From assembly GCA_017648225.1 (NCBI GenBank), contig JAGCJE010000114.1, forward strand, positions 1 to 22,327: a stretch of DNA of 22,327 bases. Direction: 5' to 3'. The notes beneath the pieces are model-generated. The model saw only the letters and a list, made by a program, of their open reading frames with translations. It was not told the origin of the DNA and did not search any database. A program made the translations under genes and the position numbers. The stretch's first letter is position 1. The number at the start of each line of letters is the position of its first letter. This DNA is from Kiritimatiellia bacterium. GTDB lineage: Bacteria > Verrucomicrobiota > Kiritimatiellia > RFP12 > UBA1067. Below are positions 22,039-22,327 of this stretch, piece by piece.

Positions 22039-22327
22039 TAACAACCGCAAATTTTCCAGCGAAGTAATCAATCTGGAATATCCCCACCTTTCCCCATTTG
22101 CCTTTATTCATTCTGTACAACAGTAATTATTGTTTAGCCGTCAATGGCTTCGCGCTCTGTTGTTGCTTGCTTGTTGCTATGCTATGTATAAATGCGGCCA
22201 CGGATTTTGGCAACAGGGAGTTTTGTAGCGGAAGGTTTAGTTTTGCGCTACGCTTAGTTGCGCTTGACGCGCGACCACGAAAACTGAGGCGGTGACGAAT
22301 CGCGCTCAAGGCGCGATTGAATCGTCG
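22039..22327. other. No convincing gene; GC-rich hairpins at the right edge
   Basis: Short frames exist on both strands but have no ribosome site, family pattern or plausible composition. Two hairpins occur. GTTGCGC and CGCGCGAC around a TTGA loop near 22257-22275 pair imperfectly. AATCGCGC (22298-22305) and GCGCGATT (22311-22318) form a perfect 8-pair stem around TCAAG. The window ends before it is clear what they belong to. Confidence 0.5.

Noticed and set aside
22098..22309. Short frames of 60-65 residues on both strands
   Set aside because: No ribosome site, no motif, and each is explained as the mirror of the other; not supported as genes.

Overview
The window looks like chromosomal DNA of a fermentative bacterium from the PVC superphylum (Verrucomicrobiota, Kiritimatiellota or Lentisphaerota). 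The best taxonomic marker is a 51-residue basic protein at 16947-17102 that resembles the small basic protein family I know only from PVC bacteria. A propanediol oxidoreductase (fucO), a Trk potassium system and envelope genes fit an anaerobic, possibly gut-type lifestyle, but that is inference. No phage, IS transposase, CRISPR array, rRNA or tRNA was seen.

Positions 1-11221 are read entirely leftwards (minus strand). The first unit is argS, a secreted putative metalloprotease, folB, an unknown 105-residue protein and an ECF-like sigma factor, behind a promoter at 11256-11264. The second unit starts from a good promoter at 6791-6819 and holds trkA, trkH, a DUF6528-type beta-propeller, a TerB/J-domain protein and murF. 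An ABC ATPase and its ABC-2 permease follow, the permease running off the left edge. Many junctions are 4-base ATGA overlaps or gaps of a few bases, which suggests translational coupling.

Positions 11378-17102 are read rightwards. They hold aspS (divergent from argS), a CPBP intramembrane protease, mtaB, recO and a cysteine-rich parvulin lipoprotein. The PVC small basic protein follows with its own promoter, closed by a strong hairpin terminator at 17125-17162.

Positions 17274-22038 are again leftward. They hold a YafK-like L,D-transpeptidase domain protein and a DUF4139 protein, with a palindrome-rich element at their junction. Two apparently frameshifted small genes follow, then fucO. The last 290 bases show no convincing gene.

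A recurrent feature is the extended -10 promoter TGnTATAAT. It occurs in front of six transcription units, with a TATACT variant in front of a seventh, and usually without a convincing -35 box. In two cases the -10 box lies so close to the ATG that a leaderless or nearly leaderless mRNA is expected.
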